Below are positions 9,649 to 19,275 of a stretch of 64,000 nucleotides of DNA, one piece after another. The position numbers and the translations under genes are program-made. Location: the NCBI RefSeq assembly GCF_024436055.1, contig NZ_JANFNH010000018.1, positions 39,297-103,296 of the forward strand, read 5' to 3'. The DNA is from Streptantibioticus rubrisoli. GTDB taxonomy: Bacteria; Actinomycetota; Actinomycetes; Streptomycetales; Streptomycetaceae. The notes beneath the pieces are model-generated. The model did no database searches. It was not told the origin of the DNA and saw only the letters and a program-made list of their open reading frames with translations. How positions within the stretch are numbered: the first letter of the stretch is position 1; every line of letters starts with the position of its first letter.

Positions 9649-11334
9649 ATGGTCCTGCGCATGTCCCGGATGCTGCTCAAGACACTGCGCGACGCCCCGG
9701 CCGACGCCGAGACCGCCAGCCACAAGCTGCTGGTGCGCGCGGGATACGTGCGTCGTACGTCGGCGGGCGTGTGGACCTGGCTGCCGCTGGGCAAGCGGGT
9801 GCTGGACAACGTCTCCCGGGTGGTGCGCGAGGAGATGGACGCCATCGGCGGCCAGGAGGTGCTGCTCCCGGCGCTGCTGCCGCGCGAGCCCTACGAGACC
9901 ACCGGCCGCGCCGACGAGTACGGCGACCTGCTGTTCCAGCTCAAGGACCGCAAGGGCGCGGAGTACGTGCTCGGCCCCACCCACGAGGAGATCTTCACCC
10001 AGGTGGTGAAGGAGCAGGCCACCTCCTACAAGGACCTGCCGGTGATCCTCTACCAGATCCAGACCAAATACCGGGACGAGGCCAGGCCGCGCTCCGGCGT
10101 GCTGCGCGGCCGGGAGTTCCAGATGAAGGACGCCTACTCCTTCGACACCGATGACGCGGGGCTCGCCAACTCCTACCGGCTGCACCGCGAGGCCTACGTA
10201 CGGATCTTTGAGCGGCTCGGCTTCGACTACCGGATCGTCTCGGCGGTATCCGGTGCCATGGGCGGCTCGGCGTCCGAGGAGTTCCTGGCCCCGGCCGCGG
10301 CGGGCGAGGACACCTTCGTGGACTGCCCCAAGTGCGACTACGCGGCCAACACCGAGGCGGTCACCGCCGTCGTACCGCCCGTCCCGCACGTCGAGCACCC
10401 GCCGGTGGAGGAGCTGGACACCCCCGACACCCCCACCATCGAGACGCTCGCCGCCCACCTGGGCGTGCCCGCCTCCGCCACGCTGAAGAACCTGCTGGTC
10501 AAGATCGACGGAGAGGTCACCGCGGTCGGGGTGCCCGGCGACCGCGAGGTGGACCTCGGCAAGCTCGCCGAGCAACTCGCCCCCGCCACCGTGGAGTTGG
10601 TGACCGCCGAGGACTTCGAGGGCCGCCCGGAGCTGGTGCGCGGCTACATCGGGCCGCAGGGCCGCGCCTTCCGGTACCTCGCCGACCCCAGGATCGCCGA
10701 GGGCACCGCGTGGATCACCGGCGCCAACAAGCCGGGGCGGCACGCCCGCAACGTGGTGTGCGGCCGGGACTTCACCGTCGACCGCTACCTGGACGTGGTC
10801 GTGGTGGAGCCGGGCGACCCGTGCCCCAAGTGCGGCGCGGGCCTGGAGATCGGCCGGGCCATCGAGATCGGGCACATCTTCCAACTCGGCCGCAAGTACA
10901 CCGACGCGTTCACCCTGGACGTGCTCGGCAAGGAGGGCAAGCCGGTCCGGGTCACCATGGGCAGCTACGGCATCGGCATCTCGCGGGCGGTGGCGGCGCT
11001 GGCCGAGCAGACCTCGGACGAGCACGGGCTGTGCTGGCCGCGCGAGGTGGCACCGGCCGATGTGCACATCGTCGCCGCGGGCAAGGCCGCCCAGACCGAA
11101 CTCGCCCTGGAGCTGGCCGACCGGCTGCACGCCGCCGGTGTCCGGGTGCTGGTGGACGACCGCACCGGGGTCTCGCCGGGGGTGAAGTTCACCGACGCCG
11201 AGCTGATCGGGGTGCCCACCATCGTGGTGGCGGGCCGCCGGGCCGCCGAGGGCGTGGTGGAACTGAAGGACCGCCGCACCGGCGAGCGCGAAGAGGTCCC
11301 CGTGGCCGAAGCGCTGACCCGGCTGACCGGCTGA
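9649..11334 (+). CDS. proS: Prolyl-tRNA synthetase, bacterial type
   Basis: ProRS charges tRNA-Pro with proline. The 561-residue protein is the bacterial type, with an editing domain inserted between class II motifs 2 and 3. Motif 1 lies in the first 60 residues; GPTHEEIFT (near 108) and [20 protein letters not shown] (about 145-164) form the motif 2 region. The insertion domain covers about 225-400. Motif 3 is in [15 protein letters not shown] around 436-450, and the anticodon-binding domain covers the last 100 residues. The ATG at 9649 is preceded by ACGGAGAG and gives the family N-terminus [14 protein letters not shown]; the frame is open far upstream but overlaps the acetyltransferase there. 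A dispersed repeat with a hairpin follows the stop. Confidence 0.96.
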   Translation: MVLRMSRMLLKTLRDAPADAETASHKLLVRAGYVRRTSAGVWTWLPLGKRVLDNVSRVVREEMDAIGGQEVLLPALLPREPYETTGRADEYGDLLFQLKDRKGAEYVLGPTHEEIFTQVVKEQATSYKDLPVILYQIQTKYRDEARPRSGVLRGREFQMKDAYSFDTDDAGLANSYRLHREAYVRIFERLGFDYRIVSAVSGAMGGSASEEFLAPAAAGEDTFVDCPKCDYAANTEAVTAVVPPVPHVEHPPVEELDTPDTPTIETLAAHLGVPASATLKNLLVKIDGEVTAVGVPGDREVDLGKLAEQLAPATVELVTAEDFEGRPELVRGYIGPQGRAFRYLADPRIAEGTAWITGANKPGRHARNVVCGRDFTVDRYLDVVVVEPGDPCPKCGAGLEIGRAIEIGHIFQLGRKYTDAFTLDVLGKEGKPVRVTMGSYGIGISRAVAALAEQTSDEHGLCWPREVAPADVHIVAAGKAAQTELALELADRLHAAGVRVLVDDRTGVSPGVKFTDAELIGVPTIVVAGRRAAEGVVELKDRRTGEREEVPVAEALTRLTG

Positions 11335-11353
11335 CGCGCGGGCCTGCCCGGCG

Positions 11354-11492
11354 GCGCCCCGAAGGGGCGCGGGGCTGTGTTCATGTGCGGCTCCGCCGCG
11401 TGGGCGCGACCAGCCACAACGGCGCCGCAGACGATCGACAAGCACATCGCCGCACTCCCAGCGGAGCGCTGCCGCACTCCCAGCGGAGCGCT
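11354..11492. repeat. Dispersed intergenic repeat, full copy with duplicated tail
   Basis: The unit starts with the hairpin GCGCCCC-GAA-GGGGCGC, continues through a conserved stretch containing GTGTTCATGTGCGGCTCCGC and GCGCGACCAGCCACAA, and ends with CACTCCCAGCGGAGCGCT. In this copy the last 22 bases are duplicated (11449-11470 and 11471-11492). It lies between the convergent proS and kinase genes, and its final CTAG supplies the kinase stop codon. It probably acts as a two-way terminator. Confidence 0.85.
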
Positions 11493-12417
11493 AGAGCCAG
11501 CTGGCGAACTCCAGCAGCAGCTCGCCGCCCTCCCGGTCACCGACCGACAAGCTCCACACTCCGGCCTCGACCGCGCGGAAGAACGACCAGTCCCGTAGCC
11601 GGTCCTGGTCCACCTCCAGCGCCTCGGCCAGCTTGCCGAGTCGGCGGCGCGCCGCCGACCGGGCGGCGGGCGCCGCGGCCAGCGTGTCGAGCCGGTCGCG
11701 CACCAGCCAGGCCAGGTCGTAACCGGGGTCGCCGACCAGTGGCTTGGGGTCGATGGCCAGCCACGGCAGCCGGTCGGCGGCGAGTACGTTGCCGTGGTGG
11801 AAGTCGCCATGCAGCAGCACCGGCTCCGGTGGCTCGGCCAGCAGCCGGTCCGGTAGCTCCAGCGCCTCGTCGACCAGCGGCCGGGCGTCCACCGCCCACG
11901 GCTGCTCGGCGCGCTGCCGCAGCTTGTCGGCCAGGCGGGCGGTGTGGTCGGCGACCGAGGTGAACGGGTGGTCGGCGGCGGGCGGTACCCACAGCCTGCG
12001 CAGCACCCCGGTGGCCTCCAGCATCGCCTTGGCGTCCGGCAGCGAGCGCAGCGAGATCTCGCCGTGCAGCCGCTCCAGCAGCAGTACGCCGCGCTCGGCG
12101 TCGGCGCGCAGCAGCCGTACCGCGCCCAGGCCGTCCCAGTGCGCCAGGGCGGCGGGCTCCTGGGCGGTCTCGGCGGTGACCAGACCCAGCTTGAGGGTGG
12201 CGGGCGTGCCGTCGGCCTGCCGCACCAGCACCACCATGCTGATGTTCCCGCCGGGCTGCTGCACCCGCTCCGGCGTCAACTCCCAGCGTTCCAGGTACTC
12301 CTGGAGCAGTCCGGGCAGTGCGGCCAGCCATGCGCGGCCCGCCTCGCCCTCCCACGCGGACAGCACGCGGACCAGGCGCTCGGGCGGCTCCAGCGGTACC
12401 TGCGGGGCCGAGGCCAT
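11491..12417 (-). CDS. Aminoglycoside/hydroxyurea phosphotransferase family kinase (APH(6)-like)
   Basis: This is a 308-residue small-molecule kinase of the aminoglycoside-phosphotransferase fold. The catalytic loop LLHGDFHHGNVLAA has Asp205 as the base, and the metal-binding segment LAIDPKPLVGDPGYDLAWL follows, both typical of the APH(6)/hydroxyurea-kinase group. The N-lobe (about 50-110) has the usual beta strands with a Lys in PATLKLGL. The start at 12417 is preceded by a GGAAGGA site; an upstream in-frame GTG would overlap the previous gene. It is the last gene of a minus-strand trio with a ferritin-like protein and a lipoprotein. Whether it confers resistance or acts on a metabolite is unknown. 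Confidence 0.8.
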   Translation of the reverse strand: MASAPQVPLEPPERLVRVLSAWEGEAGRAWLAALPGLLQEYLERWELTPERVQQPGGNISMVVLVRQADGTPATLKLGLVTAETAQEPAALAHWDGLGAVRLLRADAERGVLLLERLHGEISLRSLPDAKAMLEATGVLRRLWVPPAADHPFTSVADHTARLADKLRQRAEQPWAVDARPLVDEALELPDRLLAEPPEPVLLHGDFHHGNVLAADRLPWLAIDPKPLVGDPGYDLAWLVRDRLDTLAAAPAARSAARRRLGKLAEALEVDQDRLRDWSFFRAVEAGVWSLSVGDREGGELLLEFASWL

Positions 12418-12440
12418 GGGTGACGGATCCTTCCGGGGGT

Positions 12441-12917
12441 TCACAGCGAGTCGGACGAGGGCGTGGCGGACGCGGACGGGCTCGCATCGGCGGCCCGCTC
12501 CGGCAGCCCGGGGAAGGCCACACCGCTGCCCCGCCAGCGCACCGCGCGGACCGCCGCCTCGCGCAGCGCGGCCGCGGCGTCCCGCCGTACGTCGTCGTGC
12601 CCGGCCCGCACCAGGTCGGCGTAGGCGGCGGCGACCCGGTCCTCCAGGACGGCGGCCAGCCGGACCGCGGAGGCCGGGTCGGTCACCGGGAACGGCAGCG
12701 CGTACCCGGCGTCGGCGGGCACCGGATCGGCGCCGAGGTCGCGCACGGTACGGGTGAGCGCGTCGCGGTGGGCGCGGTGCGCGTCATAGGCGGCGCGGGC
12801 GTCGGCGCGGTGCGCGTCGTCCACCCGGGCGCCGACCACTCCGTAGCCGTACAGCGCGGCGTACTCGGCGGCCAGCGCGGCCTGCACGGCGGCCAGTTGG
12901 TGCGCGGCGGCGGTCAT
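12441..12917 (-). CDS. DUF4439 ferritin-like domain protein
   Basis: The protein of 158 residues is mostly helical and Ala-rich. It opens with AHQLAAVQAALAAEYAALYGYGVVGA, the first helix of a four-helix ferritin-like bundle as in DUF4439 proteins. Glu and His residues that could bind metal are spread through helices 1-4 (AEYAALYGYG, RAHRDAL, AVLEDRVAAAYADL). The start codon overlaps the stop of the upstream lipoprotein gene in ATGA, so the two are translationally coupled and probably work as a pair. The C-terminal 20 residues are a Ser/Asp tail. Its biochemical role is unknown. Confidence 0.75.
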   Translation of the reverse strand: MTAAAHQLAAVQAALAAEYAALYGYGVVGARVDDAHRADARAAYDAHRAHRDALTRTVRDLGADPVPADAGYALPFPVTDPASAVRLAAVLEDRVAAAYADLVRAGHDDVRRDAAAALREAAVRAVRWRGSGVAFPGLPERAADASPSASATPSSDSL

Positions 12918-13414
12918 CCGGCACCGCCTCCCCGCAGCAGGGCCGCATGGCAGGCCCCGGCCGCCGCGACCGAGGCGAGCAGCCGGGCCAGCTCCGGCGG
13001 CGCGTCGGACAGCGCGGCGGTGCGGGCGTCGGCGGTGCGCAGTTCGGCGTCGGCCAGTGCGGCCAGCGCCGCGTTCTGGTCGGCCGGGACCGGGGCGCCG
13101 GAGGCGCTGGGGGCGGGGCTCGGCGAGCCGCTGGCGGGCGTGAACGCCGCGATGTGCAGGGCGACTTGGGCGCGCAGCGGGCCCAGTCGGCCAGCGAGCG
13201 CCGGGTGCGCGGTGGCGGTGGCGTCGTACCGGGCGAGCAGCGCGGCGCTGTCCCGCGCGGCTCGGGCGCTCAACTCGGCGGCCGGGTCGGCCGGGGCGCC
13301 GTGCGCGTTGCCGGAGCATCCGGCCAGGGCCGCCAGCGGCACGGCGAGACCGCCGGTCAGGACGGCCCGTCTGCGCGGGCCGCGGCGGGCCTGCGGCGTC
13401 TTGGAGAGCGGCAC
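12914..13414 (-). CDS. Tat-type lipoprotein, Ala-rich helical
   Basis: The 166-residue product begins with a twin-arginine-like n-region (RRGPRRRAVLTGG), a hydrophobic stretch and a lipobox LAGC near residue 32, so it is likely exported and lipidated. The mature part is Ala-rich and helical, with a Ser/Pro-rich loop near the middle, and resembles a ferritin-like or DUF4439-associated helical protein. The GTG at 13414 is chosen for its strong AGGAAGAGG site and because it gives a short, regular signal peptide. It overlaps the downstream ferritin-like gene by 4 nt and is divergent from rimP. Function unknown. Confidence 0.7.
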   Translation of the reverse strand: MPLSKTPQARRGPRRRAVLTGGLAVPLAALAGCSGNAHGAPADPAAELSARAARDSAALLARYDATATAHPALAGRLGPLRAQVALHIAAFTPASGSPSPAPSASGAPVPADQNAALAALADAELRTADARTAALSDAPPELARLLASVAAAGACHAALLRGGGAG

Positions 13415-13597
13415 GTTCCTCTTCCTGGCGGAATACTGGCGGCGGATGCTGGATCCTGGACGGTCCTGACGGATCAAGGTCCAGGGCAGGGCAGAGCCTA
13501 CCCGTGACGGGAACGGCGGCCGCGTGCACCCGTCGGGTCCGCTCACCGGCGGTTTCACATCGCCCGTTCGCCTCGGGCCGCCTCGCTGGCGCACGAA

Positions 13598-13627
13598 TCG
13601 TCAGTGGGGTGCCGGAAACGATAGGCT
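13598..13627 (+). promoter_or_regulatory. Putative promoter of the rimP-nusA operon
   Basis: TAGGCT at 13622-13627 is a good -10 hexamer for the principal sigma factor. The -35 region near 13598 is weak. Transcription would start about 48 nt before rimP. Confidence 0.45.
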
Positions 13628-13681
13628 CATGCCGACACGCGACGAACCCACAACAGCACACGCGGCCGAGGAGTCACCCGG

Positions 13682-14224
13682 ATGAGCACCACCCAGACCG
13701 ACAGGCTGCGAGAACTGCTGGAGCCGCTGGCATCCGCAGCGGGCCTCGAACTGGACGAGGTCGCGGTCACCCCGGCGGGCAAGCGGCGGATGCTGCGGGT
13801 CGTGGTCGACTCCGACGAGGGCGTACAGCTGGACGCGGTGGCCGAACTCAGCCGGGAGATCTCGGCGGCCCTTGACGCCTCGGACGTGATGGGCGGAGCC
13901 CCGTACGTCCTGGAGGTCAGCTCGCCCGGCACCGACCGGCCGCTGACCGAACCCCGCCACTTCGTACGCAACACCGGCCGCCTCATCAAGGTGCAGCTGG
14001 CCGAGGGCGGCGAGCTGGTCGCCCGCATCACGGGGGTGGACGAGGAGGGGCTCGACCTGGAGGTGCCGGGCGTCAAGGGCCGCAAGCCCACCGCCCGCCG
14101 CCTGGCCTTCGCGGAGATCGCCAAGGCCCGGGTCGAGGTCGAGTTCAGCCGCAAGGCCGCCGACGACACCCCCCACCTGGACGACGCGGACGGCGACAAC
14201 GCCGAGAGCACTGAGGAGGCGTAG
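13682..14224 (+). CDS. rimP: Ribosome maturation factor RimP
   Basis: RimP is needed for 30S subunit maturation. The 180-residue protein has the N-terminal alpha/beta domain (about 8-85, with [20 protein letters not shown]) and the C-terminal SH3-like barrel (about 90-160), joined by the conserved [20 protein letters not shown] segment near 77-96. The tail after 160 is acidic. The ATG follows CGAGGAG. nusA begins 3 nt after the stop codon, the classic rimP-nusA-infB operon order. Confidence 0.95.
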   Translation: MSTTQTDRLRELLEPLASAAGLELDEVAVTPAGKRRMLRVVVDSDEGVQLDAVAELSREISAALDASDVMGGAPYVLEVSSPGTDRPLTEPRHFVRNTGRLIKVQLAEGGELVARITGVDEEGLDLEVPGVKGRKPTARRLAFAEIAKARVEVEFSRKAADDTPHLDDADGDNAESTEEA

Positions 14225-14226
14225 CC

Positions 14227-15231
14227 GTGGACATCGACATGAGTGCCCTGCGGGGTCTGGTACGGGAGAAGGAGATCTCGTTCGACCTGCTGGTCGAGGC
14301 CATCGAGTCGGCCCTCCTCATCGCATACCACCGCGAGCCGGGCAGTCACCGCGACGCACGGGTGGAGCTGGACCGCAAGACCGGTCATGTGACGGTCTGG
14401 GCCAAGGAGGACCCCTCGGAGGTTCCGGAGGGCGAATCCCCGCGCGAGTTCGACGACACACCGACGGGTTTCGGCCGAATCGCGGCCACCACCGCCAAGC
14501 AGGTCATCTTGCAGCGGCTGCGGGACGCCGAGGAGGAGATCACCTTCGGCGAGTACGCCGGGCGCGAGGGCGACATCGTCGCGGGTGTGGTGCAGCAGGG
14601 GAATGATCCCCGCAACATCCTCGTTGACATCGGCAAGTTGGAGGCCATCCTGCCCCCGCAGGAGCAGGTCCCCGGCGAGGAGTACAAGCACGGTACGCGG
14701 ATGCGCGCGTACGTCGTCCGGGTCGTGAAGGGGGTGCGCGGACCGTCCGTAACGCTCTCGCGCACCCACCCGAACCTGGTGAAGAAGCTGTTCGCGCTGG
14801 AGGTCCCGGAGATCGCCGACGGCTCGGTGGAGATCGAGGCGATCGCCCGCGAGGCGGGCCACCGCACCAAGATCGCGGTGCGCTCCACCCGCCAGGGGCT
14901 GAACGCCAAGGGCGCCTGCATCGGCCCGATGGGCAGCCGGGTGCGCGCGGTGATGGCCGAACTGAACGGCGAGAAGATCGACATCGTCGACTGGTCGGAC
15001 GACCCGGCGCAGATGGTGGCGAACGCGCTGTCACCCGCCCGGGTGAGCAAGGTCGAGGTGGTGGACCTGGCCGGTCGCTCGGCGCGGGTCACCGTGCCCG
15101 ACTACCAACTGTCGCTGGCGATCGGCAAGGAAGGCCAGAACGCCCGGCTCGCCGCCCGGCTCACCGGCTGGCGGATCGACATCCGACCGGACACCGAGGC
15201 CGAGCCGCGGAACGCGGAAGCACCCCTGTGA
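14227..15231 (+). CDS. nusA: Transcription termination/antitermination factor NusA
   Basis: NusA binds RNA polymerase and modulates pausing, termination and antitermination. The 334-residue protein has the N-terminal RNAP-binding domain (about 1-125), an S1 domain (about 130-200) and two KH domains (about 205-330). The KH signatures include [18 protein letters not shown] and [19 protein letters not shown]. It lacks the C-terminal acidic repeats of the E. coli form, as is usual for actinobacteria. The GTG at 14227 follows GAGGAGG at the end of rimP, so the two are tightly coupled. Confidence 0.96.
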   Translation: MDIDMSALRGLVREKEISFDLLVEAIESALLIAYHREPGSHRDARVELDRKTGHVTVWAKEDPSEVPEGESPREFDDTPTGFGRIAATTAKQVILQRLRDAEEEITFGEYAGREGDIVAGVVQQGNDPRNILVDIGKLEAILPPQEQVPGEEYKHGTRMRAYVVRVVKGVRGPSVTLSRTHPNLVKKLFALEVPEIADGSVEIEAIAREAGHRTKIAVRSTRQGLNAKGACIGPMGSRVRAVMAELNGEKIDIVDWSDDPAQMVANALSPARVSKVEVVDLAGRSARVTVPDYQLSLAIGKEGQNARLAARLTGWRIDIRPDTEAEPRNAEAPL

Positions 15232-15304
15232 GCGCGCAGTGAGCGAGCGGTAACGAACAGCAGAGCGCAAACCGACCCGAAGGGGTGAGGTTGGCGCGGG
15301 GAGG

Positions 15305-15316
15305 TAGACTTAAGCA
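15305..15316 (+). promoter_or_regulatory. Leaderless promoter of ylxR (-10 TAGACT)
   Basis: TAGACT at 15305-15310 stands 6 nt before the GTG start at 15317, matching the leaderless promoter pattern. There is no ribosome site before ylxR. Confidence 0.5.
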
Positions 15317-15604
15317 GTGTCTGGCCGGACGCGAGCCCGAGCATGCCCTGAGCGAACCTGTATGGGTTGCCGGAAGCGGGCGGCCAAGAACGATCTGCTG
15401 CGCATCGCGGTGGTCGAGGATGAGTGTGTCCTTGATCCACGCGGTACGCTGCCCGGCCGGGGTGCTTATCTGCACCCCGACATGGCGTGTTACGACCTGG
15501 CGGTCCGCCGCCGGGCGTTTCCCCGGGCCTTCAGGAGCCGGGGACCGCTCGGTACGGCGGAGTTGCGACGGTCCATGGAACACGCGGTACGGAACGCCGC
15601 GTAG
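15317..15604 (+). CDS. ylxR: YlxR/RnpM family nucleic-acid-binding protein
   Basis: This is a basic 95-residue protein of the YlxR family (DUF448), always encoded between nusA and infB. The family signature RTCMGCRKRAAKNDLLRIAV is near residues 13-32, followed by the DPRGTLPGRGAYLHPDMACYDLA-type block. In Bacillus the family member has been linked to RNase P and named RnpM. The GTG start is supported by the leaderless promoter just upstream; an internal promoter inside the operon would let ylxR and infB be expressed apart from nusA. Confidence 0.92.
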   Translation: MSGRTRARACPERTCMGCRKRAAKNDLLRIAVVEDECVLDPRGTLPGRGAYLHPDMACYDLAVRRRAFPRAFRSRGPLGTAELRRSMEHAVRNAA

Positions 15605-15684
15605 CACAAAGCGGCACGGAAAGAGAACGGTACGGGTAACCGTGCGGTCAGGTACCTCGCGAGTCGGAAGTAGGTCGAGATTGC

Positions 15685-15758
15685 GATGAGCACTCGATGA
15701 GTACGCGATGAGTACGCCCATGAAGTAGCGACGGTCCGGCGGACGACCACCCCGGACC
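15685..15758 (+). promoter_or_regulatory. infB leader: three coupled micro-ORFs on an 11-bp repeat, then a hairpin
   Basis: An 11-bp unit (GATGAGTACGC and a variant) is repeated three times at 15685-15717. Read as codons it gives three ATGA-overlapping micro-ORFs: 15686-15700 (MSTR), 15697-15711 (MSTR) and 15708-15728 (MSTPMK), each restarting on the stop of the one before. A stem GGTCCGG/CCGGACC (15733-15758) follows and ends just before the infB ribosome site. The sequence is direct; a regulatory role is inferred. Confidence 0.55.
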
Positions 15759-15771
15759 TAGAAGGAGCGAA

Positions 15772-18700
15772 GTGGCTAAGGTCCGGGTATACGAACTCGC
15801 CAAGGAGATGGGAGTTGAGAGCAAGGTCGTCATGGCCAAGCTCCAAGAACTTGGCGAATTCGTCCGTTCGGCGTCCTCGACGATCGAGGCGCCGGTTGTT
15901 CGTAAGTTGACTGACGCTTTCCAGCAGGGGAACGGCGGCGCCGGTTCCACCGCTGCCAAGCCCTCGGCGCCGCGCAAGCAGGCGCCCGCCAAGCCGTCCG
16001 CGCCCAGCGCCGGCGCGGCTCGTCCCGCGGCCTCCAAGCCGTCCGGCGCGCCCGCGCCGAAGCCCGCCGCCGCGGCGCCGTCTCCGGCCGCTCCGGCGCA
16101 GGCCGGCCCGCGTCCCGGTCCGCGCCCCGGCCCCAAGCCCGCCCCGGCGCAGCCCGCGCCCGCGGCGGAGTTCTCTTCCCCGGCCGCCGCGCCGTCTCCG
16201 GCCGCTCCCGAGCGTCCGGCGCAGCGCCCCGGCCCCACGCCCGGCCCGCGTCCGAGCCAGCGCCCCGGCCCTGGTTCGCGTGAGGGCGGTCGCGGTGAGC
16301 GCGGCCCGCGTGCGGGTGGCGAGCGCGCCCCCCGTCCGGGCGGTGCCCGTCCGGCCGGTCCGCGTCCCGGCAACAACCCGTTCACCTCGTCCGGCAGCAC
16401 TGGCATGCCGCGCCCGCAGGCGCCCGGCGCGCCGCGTCCGGGCGGTCCGCGTCCGGGCGGTCCCGGTGGCGCCCCCGGCGGTCCGCGTCCGCAGGGCGCG
16501 CCGCGTCCCGGTGGCGCGCAGGGCGGCCCGCGCCCCACTCCGGGCGGTATGCCGCGTCCCGGCGGGCAGGCCGGTCCCGGTGGCCCGCGTCCGAACCCGG
16601 GCATGATGCCGCAGCGTCCCGCCGCGGGCCCGCGTCCGGGTCCGGGTGGCGGTGGCCGTGGTCCCGGTGGCGGTGCCCGTCCCGGTGGCGGCGGTCGTCC
16701 CGGCTTCGCCGGTCGTCCGGCCGGTCCGGGCGGCGGCGGTCGTCCCGGTGGCGGTGGCGGCGGTTTCGCCGGTCGCCCCGGTGGTGGCGGCCCCGGTGGC
16801 GGTGGCGGCTTCGGTGGCCGTCCCGGCTTCGGCGGTCGGCCCGGTGGTCCGGGCGGCCGTGGCGGTACGCAGGGTGCCTTCGGGCGCGGTCCGGGCGGTC
16901 GCCCGGCGCGCGGCCGTAAGTCGAAGCGGGCGAAGCGCCAGGAGTACGAGGCCATGCAGGCCCCGTCCGTGGGCGGTGTGATGCTGCCTCGCGGCAACGG
17001 CCAGACGGTCCGGCTGTCGCGCGGTGCCTCGCTCACCGACTTCGCGGAGAAGATCAACGCCAACCCGGCGTCGCTCGTCCAGGTGATGCTCAACCTCGGC
17101 GAGATGGTCACCGCGACCCAGTCCGTCTCCGACGAGACGCTGCAGTTGCTCGCCGACGAGATGAACTACGTCGTGGAGATCGTCAGCCCCGAGGAGGAGG
17201 ACCGCGAGCTGCTCGAGTCCTTCGACATCGAGTTCGGCGAGGACGAGGGCGGCGAGGAAGCGCTGGTCGCGCGTCCGCCGGTGGTGACCGTCATGGGCCA
17301 CGTCGACCACGGTAAGACCCGACTGCTGGACGCGATCCGCAAGACCAACGTGGTCGCGGGCGAGGCCGGCGGCATCACCCAGCACATCGGTGCCTACCAG
17401 GTCACCACCGAGGTAAACGGCGACGACCGGAAGATCACCTTCATCGACACCCCGGGTCACGAGGCGTTCACCGCCATGCGTGCCCGCGGTGCGAAGTCCA
17501 CCGACATCGCGATCCTGGTGGTCGCGGCGAACGACGGCGTGATGCCGCAGACCGTCGAGGCGCTCAACCACGCCAAGGCGGCCGACGTGCCGATCGTCGT
17601 CGCGGTCAACAAGATCGACGTCGAGGGCGCCGACCCGATGAAGGTCCGCGGCCAGCTGACCGAGTACGGCCTGGTGGCCGAGGAGTTCGGCGGCGACACC
17701 ATGTTCGTCGACATCTCCGCCAAGCAGGGCCTGCACATCGACAGCCTGCTGGAGGCCGTGGTCCTCACCGCCGACGCCGCGCTCGACCTGCGGGCCAACC
17801 CCGAGCAGGACGCGCAGGGCATCGCGATCGAGGCGCACCTCGACCGCGGTCGCGGCGCGGTGGCCACCGTGCTGGTGCAGCGCGGCACCCTGCGGGTCGG
17901 CGACACGATGGTGGTCGGCGACGCGTACGGCCGAGTCCGGGCGATGCTGGACGACACCGGCAACAACGTGGAGGAGGCCGGTCCGTCGGCTCCGGTCCTG
18001 GTGCTCGGTCTGACCAACGTGCCGGGTGCCGGTGACAACTTCCTCGTCGTCGACGAGGACCGCACCGCCCGGCAGATCGCCGAGAAGCGGGCCGCCCGCG
18101 AGCGCAACGCGATGTTCGCCAAGACCCGTCGCCGGGTCAGCCTGGAGGACCTGGACAAGGTGCTCAAGGCAGGCGAGGTGCAGCAGCTCAACCTCATCAT
18201 CAAGGGCGACGCCTCCGGTTCGGTGGAAGCCCTGGAGTCCTCGCTGCTGCAGCTGGACGTCGGCGACGACGTCGACCTGCGCATCCTGCACCGCGGTGTG
18301 GGTGCGGTCACCGAGACCGACGTGTCGCTGGCCGCGGGCTCGGACGCCATCATCATCGGCTTCAACGTGCGGGCCGAGGGCCGCGCCACGTCGCTGGCCG
18401 AGCGTGAGGGCGTGGACGTGCGGTACTACTCGGTCATCTACCAGGTGATCGAGGAGATCGAGGCGGCGCTGAAGGGCATGCTCAAGCCGGAGTACGAGGA
18501 GGTCGAGCTCGGCACCGCGGAGATCCGCGAGGTCTTCCGCTCGTCCAAGCTCGGCAACATCGCCGGTGTGCTCATCCGCTCCGGCGAGGTCCGGCGCAAC
18601 ACCAAGGCTCGGCTCATCCGCGACGGCAAGGTCGTCGCGGAGAACCTCACCATCGAGGGCCTGCGCCGCTTCAAGGACGACGTCACCGAGATCCGCGAGG

Positions 18701-18795
18701 GTTACGAGGGCGGTATCAACCTCGGCAACTACAACGACATCAAGGTCGACGACATCATCGCCACCTACGAGATGCGCGAGAAGCCGCGCGGTTGA
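15772..18795 (+). CDS. infB: Translation initiation factor IF-2
   Basis: IF-2 is the GTPase that brings initiator tRNA to the 30S subunit and promotes subunit joining. The 1007-residue protein starts with an IF2_N domain (about 1-52). A long Pro/Gly/Arg-rich disordered linker (about 60-385) follows, then a second IF2_N domain (about 400-460). The G domain has G1 GHVDHGKT at 509-516, DTPGHEAF and NKID. Domains II-IV run to the end, with the fMet-tRNA-binding C-terminal part. The linker is longer than in most phyla but normal for Streptomyces. The GTG at 15772 follows GAAGGAG. A terminator hairpin ends the unit. Confidence 0.97.
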   Translation: MAKVRVYELAKEMGVESKVVMAKLQELGEFVRSASSTIEAPVVRKLTDAFQQGNGGAGSTAAKPSAPRKQAPAKPSAPSAGAARPAASKPSGAPAPKPAAAAPSPAAPAQAGPRPGPRPGPKPAPAQPAPAAEFSSPAAAPSPAAPERPAQRPGPTPGPRPSQRPGPGSREGGRGERGPRAGGERAPRPGGARPAGPRPGNNPFTSSGSTGMPRPQAPGAPRPGGPRPGGPGGAPGGPRPQGAPRPGGAQGGPRPTPGGMPRPGGQAGPGGPRPNPGMMPQRPAAGPRPGPGGGGRGPGGGARPGGGGRPGFAGRPAGPGGGGRPGGGGGGFAGRPGGGGPGGGGGFGGRPGFGGRPGGPGGRGGTQGAFGRGPGGRPARGRKSKRAKRQEYEAMQAPSVGGVMLPRGNGQTVRLSRGASLTDFAEKINANPASLVQVMLNLGEMVTATQSVSDETLQLLADEMNYVVEIVSPEEEDRELLESFDIEFGEDEGGEEALVARPPVVTVMGHVDHGKTRLLDAIRKTNVVAGEAGGITQHIGAYQVTTEVNGDDRKITFIDTPGHEAFTAMRARGAKSTDIAILVVAANDGVMPQTVEALNHAKAADVPIVVAVNKIDVEGADPMKVRGQLTEYGLVAEEFGGDTMFVDISAKQGLHIDSLLEAVVLTADAALDLRANPEQDAQGIAIEAHLDRGRGAVATVLVQRGTLRVGDTMVVGDAYGRVRAMLDDTGNNVEEAGPSAPVLVLGLTNVPGAGDNFLVVDEDRTARQIAEKRAARERNAMFAKTRRRVSLEDLDKVLKAGEVQQLNLIIKGDASGSVEALESSLLQLDVGDDVDLRILHRGVGAVTETDVSLAAGSDAIIIGFNVRAEGRATSLAEREGVDVRYYSVIYQVIEEIEAALKGMLKPEYEEVELGTAEIREVFRSSKLGNIAGVLIRSGEVRRNTKARLIRDGKVVAENLTIEGLRRFKDDVTEIREGYEGGINLGNYNDIKVDDIIATYEMREKPRG

Positions 18796-18809
18796 TCCGC
18801 ACGGTGAAG

Positions 18810-18835
18810 CCAGCCCCGGCGTAGCCCGGGGCTGG
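18810..18835 (+). terminator. Hairpin terminator after infB
   Basis: CCAGCCCCGG pairs with CCGGGGCTGG around a 6-base loop. A second, looser pairing (GGGGCCG with CGGCCCC, about 18841-18879) follows before the DUF503 gene. Confidence 0.75.
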
Positions 18836-18946
18836 CGACCGGGGCCGGTCGGCGGAAAATAACCCGTCGATCGGCCCCGGCCGTTGCCGGTACTGTTGTG
18901 ATTACTGTTCACACGAGGCCTCACAGGTCGGCTTGACCTGCTGCCC

Positions 18947-19240
18947 ATGTACGTAGGGACGTTGTCCTTCGATCTGCTTCTCGGCGACGTGCGGTCGCTG
19001 AAGGAGAAGCGCTCCGTCATCCGGCCCATCGTGGCCGAGCTGCAACGCCGGTACGGCGTCAGCGTCGCCGAGGTCGGCGACCAGGACCTCTACCGCAGGG
19101 CCGAGATCGGCATCGCGGTGGTGTCCGGGGACCTCGGGCACATCAAGGGTGTACTGGACCGCTGCGAGCGCTGGATGGCCGCCCGGCCCGAGGTGGATTT
19201 GCTGTCCGCCCGGGAGCGGATCCACGGCGAAGACGACTGA
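18947..19240 (+). CDS. DUF503 (YlxP-like) protein
   Basis: This is a 97-residue alpha/beta protein of the DUF503 family. The N-terminus [23 protein letters not shown] and the segment [25 protein letters not shown] are typical of the family. In Bacillus the counterpart ylxP sits in the same nusA-infB-rbfA operon position. Its role is not established. rbfA starts 35 nt after its stop. Confidence 0.88.
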   Translation: MYVGTLSFDLLLGDVRSLKEKRSVIRPIVAELQRRYGVSVAEVGDQDLYRRAEIGIAVVSGDLGHIKGVLDRCERWMAARPEVDLLSARERIHGEDD

Positions 19241-19275
19241 ACCGAACGAAGACCGAAGAAGAGAGAAGATTACGC

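Noticed and set aside
15490..19029. Very long minus-strand open frame across infB
   Set aside because: It is a low-complexity product (runs of Thr, Ala, Arg, Gly) that mirrors the repeat linker of IF-2; a normal artefact of high-GC DNA.
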